Source of the DNA: Silurus meridionalis
Lineage: Eukaryota > Chordata > Actinopteri > Siluriformes > Siluridae
Length of the DNA stretch: 64,000 nucleotides
Direction of reading: 5' to 3'
Assembly: GCF_014805685.1 (NCBI RefSeq)
Contig: NC_060904.1
Coordinates: 13,542,811-13,606,810 of the forward strand
The position numbers were made by a program, and so were the translations under genes. The notes under the pieces are model-generated. The model was not told where the DNA came from and ran no database searches. It saw only the letters and a list, made by a program, of their open reading frames with translations. Within the stretch, counting starts at the first letter, position 1. Each line of letters starts with the position of its first letter. Shown piece after piece: positions 53,501 to 59,917 of the stretch.

Positions 53501-55864
53501 ATATCACTTTGGAACTTGAGTAGACTCGAATAGACGTTTTGTAATGTTCAGTCCGTTTTAATTTAGTCTTGGTTGCATTTTCAAACTCGGAATGAACCCA
53601 AATCATAGGTTTAAGAGTGGGGTTGTCTCAGTACAAAATTAAAACAAACTAATCAGAAGCAATCCAATAATTTGGATTTGACTCTGATTTGTACTTGGAA
53701 ATAGGCAAATACATGTTTTACTCAAAAAGACATGACACAGAAATATTGCCAATCCATAAATCCATCTTAGATGTCCGGACTGCTTTATGTGAATAAATAC
53801 TGCACACATGGTAACCCATGTCCATGTGTGGTCTGTTGTTAGCCAATGTTAGCCATTGGCTATTGCATGGGCATGCGTTTTTTACGGTTCCTTTCTTATT
53901 TTTCTCTCAGAAGACGGACATGAAGACCTTGAGCCAGGTCCAGGTGTGTAATCTTTTTCGCTGGGTTTAGTCTCTTTTAGTCAGGCTAAACCAATCTGCA
54001 ATAGTTGTGTGCCCAAGCCTTGCTCTAAGAATAACAATCAGGTATCCATCTGCTGAACAAAAAATACATTCAGTACAAATTGAAAACTGGTACGCCTGGA
54101 GCCAACAATGCTAAATTATTTTTTTTAACAAATACTGTATATGATTTGCAGTGTCCAAATAAATGGATGTTTCTCTGAATAAAGGACATTAGCATGACTA
54201 GTAATAAAGACATGTTAGCATATGCAGGCTCTTTTCAACAGTAGATATTATTACTAGTGAATTAAGACAAAATAATTAAGTCACTCACAATAAAAATAAG
54301 CTCGAACGTATGTTCAACTGAGCATGACTAACAATAGAAATTAGTATAATGCTAACATCCACCATCTGCATTTTTTAATGATAGAAACCGTAATAGTGCT
54401 AATCCTATAAAATGAAGGAACCTAGGGTGCCAAGGAGTGAATGCAGTTTAGCTTACTCCAGCACTTGTGCATTAGTGTCCATTTATTACCAGCTGCTTGT
54501 AACCAAACAACGCTAATGTTTCTTTCAGTGAAAGCAACCTAGCATGACTCCAAAAAATACAAATGAGTATAATGCTGACATCAACCATAACCTTTTTTTG
54601 CTGCAACTCCGGTTGTTTTTAGAGAAACATCTTTACAATACTAATGTCTTTCAAAATTAAAGGGCATGATAATGACTAAAATTGGATGCATTTTGGCCTA
54701 CTCCTGTGTGAATTAGCATCCATTTATTACAATCTAACAATACTAATGTTTTTTGTGACTAACAACAATATTAAAGTTAATAACGCTATCGTTCACTATT
54801 AGCTTTTTTCTAAAACAGGAGTTTTATTTTTAGAAACCTCCTTGCTCCTTTTAAAAGAAGCTAGCAGCAACATTGTGTGACTAGCATTTTTAGTCAGCAT
54901 GCTAGAAAGAATGCTACCCAATGCTATTCCTTCTCTCAAAGATTAGCATTGCTAGAAAACAATACAAATAAGTATGATGTAATCATTTACTTTCACAAAA
55001 TGAGCAACCAGCAAATGTTTTGAGTTAAATACCCGAACACATATGGCCTCTTACGATGACAGGACGCTAGCTTGACTAGCAATAAGAGTGGTATAGCTCA
55101 TTTTTGTCTCTTCATGTAGCTCTTGCTTATGATTAGATGTGGTTGGGGGAAAAAGCAAACGGTGCAAACTGTAAAAGAACTTTGATAAAGGTAGAATGCT
55201 AGTATGGTTAGCAATAACTTAGGTACTGTTCTGCTGAGAGAAATATTTAATGTGGTGCAAAGACTATTGCAGAATCTCTGTGGCATTTGTGTATGTACAG
55301 TATGTCTATGTATTCATAACCCATTGTCAGTGTTGTGGTAAATACTAAGCCTGCCATCGAACTGTCTTATGAACAATGTTATTACAAAAACAAAAACAAA
55401 AAAAATTCCAGCTTATGTATTTGAAGCTCTGATGATAATTAAACAAAAGCATCTATTTTGTTCCACCGTCGTTGTTCCCTTATGAAATCCATTATGTGGA
55501 TTTCAATAATATGCAACTCTATTTTTTTTTGTTTTGTTTTTATTTATAAAGAGCAACTTTTATTTCCCCCAGGGCCATAATACCTCATTGACTTTTGTTG
55601 TTTTTTTGTGCTTTTTTCTCAAATGTGTTGCATTCACTAGGCAAAAAATGACTATGTGGCATTTTTAAGGGGAAAAAAAAACACGAAAAAACGATTAGCT
55701 TTGTACTTATTGGCAAAACCAGTGTTGTGTGAAAAGATGTATGACAATGTGTGCTTAAGTATGGGATATAGAAAGAGAGAGAGAGAGACAGAGAGACAGA
55801 GAGCAGGACAATGATGAACGATTTAGTGCCTGGAGAGAAACTATCATCAATGCCAGAACATAGC

Positions 55865-55920
<56 letters not shown>

Positions 55921-58900
55921 TGGATGTGCTGATCTAGGTTTTTGGTCATTATTATTGTACAGCATGTACAGTAGACAGCATGTCCTGCATTAATTATAAT
56001 TTAAAGATGAAAATGTATACACTGATGCTACTGGTTAATGATGGGCAGAGAAGGCTATAAATATGACTTTGGATAGAGCTGAGTATTGCAAAAGTATGGG
56101 ATTGCCGTGGGGAGCATTGTCAAATCTCATCACCAGGGTCCCAGATTTGATCCAAAACTCACATTACTGTGGTTACTCAGGTAGTCTTTGAGTTAGATCT
56201 TTGTGTTTGTTCTTACTGTGGGTTTCCTCTGGGTTCTCTGGTTTCCTCCCAAAAGTATGTCAGTAAGTGGGTTGCTTGTTTAAATGAGTGCTGAATTTCT
56301 TTCACAGGTAACACTTGTCCCAAGTGTTTCCTGTGAAGATGAATGAATGGATTGGTGGATCTTAATATTACTGGCTGGTGGTGAACCAGTGGACATTGAG
56401 CTCAGAGATGGACATAAGAAACATCATGGGGCTCCTGTCACTTTAGATTACAGGTAATCCCTGATTTACAATGGAGATGCATTCCGATGACCCCATAGGA
56501 ACCCGAAGCTTAAACATTTAAGAGAGATGGCCTAGCCTATCCAGGAGTCTTGAGGAATGGTGAACAGTATGGGGTAGTATACTGTAATTTGTTAATAATT
56601 GTACAATAATTTAGCAAAACAGATAAATTCACAAACTGTACTGTGTAAACTGTACACTTTATATGTATGTGGCAGTGAGCACATGGACAAGCACAAGTTC
56701 ACAAATATTCCTGAGCTTTTACGACATCCTACTACAACGAGTTACATTTACATTATCATAATTTCAGACGGCATACATAAAACATTATTTTGTCAAAGCA
56801 AATATCAAAATAACATTTTATAGATCACAAAATCCAGATTCAAAAACATGTTGATGGTAGTATTCGGGCATTCATTGTCAAAAGGGTAAGATATTGTCCG
56901 AATTCAATCATTTCAGAAGTTTTTTTATTCAAGACACTAAAATAGTATTAATAACTTTGTCTCTGGTTAATAAATGTGAGGAAATACATGGATGAGATCG
57001 CAGACACCCACATGTGCTGGTGTTACTGTGAGCGATCTGTTCAAATAAAGTTAGTAACAGGTGCTTTCAGGATGTGAGCTTGCAAACTCTCGATGATAAG
57101 AGTGAGCTATTTCTGTTGCACCACATAAGCGCCCCTGTAATGGTTGATATATGAAAGCCTGGGATGCCACCAGAATGGTTTGCTGGGTCTGGATTAGGAT
57201 TACTGTTCACAAGTACGTCTCTAATTAAGTCCATCAGGCGTTGTGGGAATAAGGAATGAAACACAACATCTACATGTTCCTGGACTGGTCATTTGTCTAC
57301 AACTGATTTAGTTTCTCTGCTTGCTGCTGAGGATGGATTCCAAGTACTGGGCAAGTGGTTCTAGGTAATGCCAAGTGGTTAAGTGCTTATTTTGAGCTTC
57401 TAAACAGTCAGTTAATGAAATGAGTTCTTATCCCAAGACCACCATACTGCTTCTATTGGGCCCTACAGTTTTTCCAGTCTAAATATTATATTAATACAGG
57501 TAGCGATAGCGATATGACAAAATTGTACAAATTGTATCAAAATTGTGAGTTTCACGCAAACGTAAGAAGCATATGCTCCCCCATCTACTCGCCAACCTGC
57601 ACTCCACACATCCACACCAGTGCTTGTCTTCACCCATTCTGCCACATAAATATATACTCTATAGTTTATAGAGTGGTTTACAGTAAATGGCTCTGTTTTA
57701 ATAAATTATGTAATTTCTATATTAATATTCTTAGTCTATTTTCTCTAAAGCTGTTTTGTGACAGTAGCCATTGGTAAAACTGCTATACAGATCAAATAGG
57801 ACATTTTAATAAATGGAATTGAATAGAATGTTGGACAAATTTAATGTAACCTGTGTTTTCAATTAGGCCATTTGACCTTGAAACACAATGCAGTCTAAGC
57901 ATAAAGTTGTTGGTTTTCATAGGTTGTAAATTTCCAGCCATTCCAATAATGAATGAACATTGTTTTTTGACTTTTAAAAATTGATGTCACATTAATTCAG
58001 TCAAATTCCATTTAGTTTTTGTGCCAGTTTTAACCATAGACTTTGTCACATTTAGATTTGAATTATTAATGTAAAAGCCAGAGATGAGTGTGACGAGGAA
58101 AATCTTCCTGAGATGACAAAAAAAAAGGAAGCTTGGGTGGATATAAGGGGAAAATAATGTCATATCTAGTTTAAGATTGTTTTTACTAACAGTCCAAATG
58201 TGTTCGAAGGTTGCTTAGTGAGTCCTGACTAGTCATGTAATTACATGACTGCGTATTCTATCCATCATCCACCTTCGCTTTGTGTCTTCGTCCTACCCAT
58301 CCGTTTCCTTTTGTCTCCCGCCGCTCCTGCAGATGATGAGGAGGAACCTGTCGTACGTTCCTCCACTCCCATTCAGCCGTCATTTGACCCAGAAGCAAGT
58401 TTGTCTTCTTGAGACTCCTCTGTCTTTCCATCTGCTTTTATCGCATTAATTTCAATCGCATTTTTTTTTTTTACATCTATACTGGCTCGGTGCGTTCTGC
58501 GTAGGAGAAAACATACGCACACACTCCAAGTTGGCGTAGAGCTTTTGTTTCCAGCAGATTGCTCGTTCCTTCATCCCTCCATCTGCTTGCGTTTGCTCCC
58601 TGTCCTTCGTGTGTCACACGATGGCGCTTTTCCGAGCCTGCGTTTATCACTTCGCTGCCTACACGCACAACTGACTTAGTGCTGCTTAGGTCAGCTGTTG
58701 TAGGATCTACACATTTCGAGCGTTTATCGACAAATACGCACAAGCAGTGACATTTAGTCGTCAATATTCATTATTCCAGCACAAAGGTAGAGTTTAAAGA
58801 CACTCCTGGGAATGTGGAAGAAAATGACTAGGCTTCTTCTTGGACCTAATTATATACCAGGTGTGCTGTATACCAGCATAAATAATAAAATGTAGGGATT

Positions 58901-59231
58901 TGGAATTGTATGTAAGAGATTTGTAAGCGTATCTAAGCATTTTAAGTGTGTTCTGTGTCTTCTGTATATGAAAGGCTGTGAGGAGAAAGCAGTAACCAAT
59001 GGGAGGAAAGGCAAGTGTCGAATGAAGTGTGGATTGCAGTGCATCTAGTTTCCATACTTTTTGTTTAGTTTGTTTTGGTTGTTTATTTGAATTTTTTATT
59101 TAATCTATCTCTCTCACTGTCCCTTCATCCTGTTTCCTTTTTCTCTCCTTCTTTTTTCTCTCTCTCATATATGAGAGGGTGTGCGACCTTTATATATATA
59201 TTGCATGTTCTTTTTCTTCCTCTCTCTCTCA

Positions 59232-59262
<31 letters not shown>

Positions 59263-59281
59263 TCTCTTTCCTCTCTCTCTC

Positions 59282-59346
<65 letters not shown>

Positions 59347-59851
59347 CCAAAAGTGTTTGCAGTGAATATATCTCACATATCATCACCTTACTTCCTGTGC
59401 AGTGAAGTGTGCAGTTATTAATGTGGAATATCATGCTTTTTATAAATAACAGGACCAGATTCTCTTTACTTCCGACTGATTTAAATATCTGACACATTCT
59501 ATGCAGATTAATCATGTTAATTTTAAGGGAGCAGTTTGTAATGTTTAAAGCCATGTATTCTCTTCTGTGAGTTGAATGATTATTATCATTAGAATTATCA
59601 TTTGAAATCAGGCTTTATGTAATAAAATAAACAACAAATTCTGAGCAAACTGTAAGGTTTAGAATTAAAGGAGCAGTTAGTCATTCTTTGTGAATTGCCC
59701 TGTACCTTTAAATTTGGAGTATTGTTTTAGGTTTAGATATACATTATAACATTACAGACTGCACCTTAAAGTCACAACACTTATATAAACAAAAGTATTG
59801 TGTATGTGTGTATACATATATACAATATGATGATGATAGATAGATAGATAT

Positions 59852-59917
<66 letters not shown>

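Larger units (their letters stand above)
53944..58332 (+). other. 4.4 kb intron
   Basis: Contains a degenerate repeat region (54181-55090), GA/GT arrays, a truncated copy of TIR element V (56451) and an LINE tail piece (about 57745-57825, GCTGTTTTGTGACAGTAGCC). No exon recognised. Confidence 0.7.

Noticed and set aside
59836..59917. CRISPR-like or regularly spaced array
   Set aside because: A plain GATA tetramer microsatellite without spacers.
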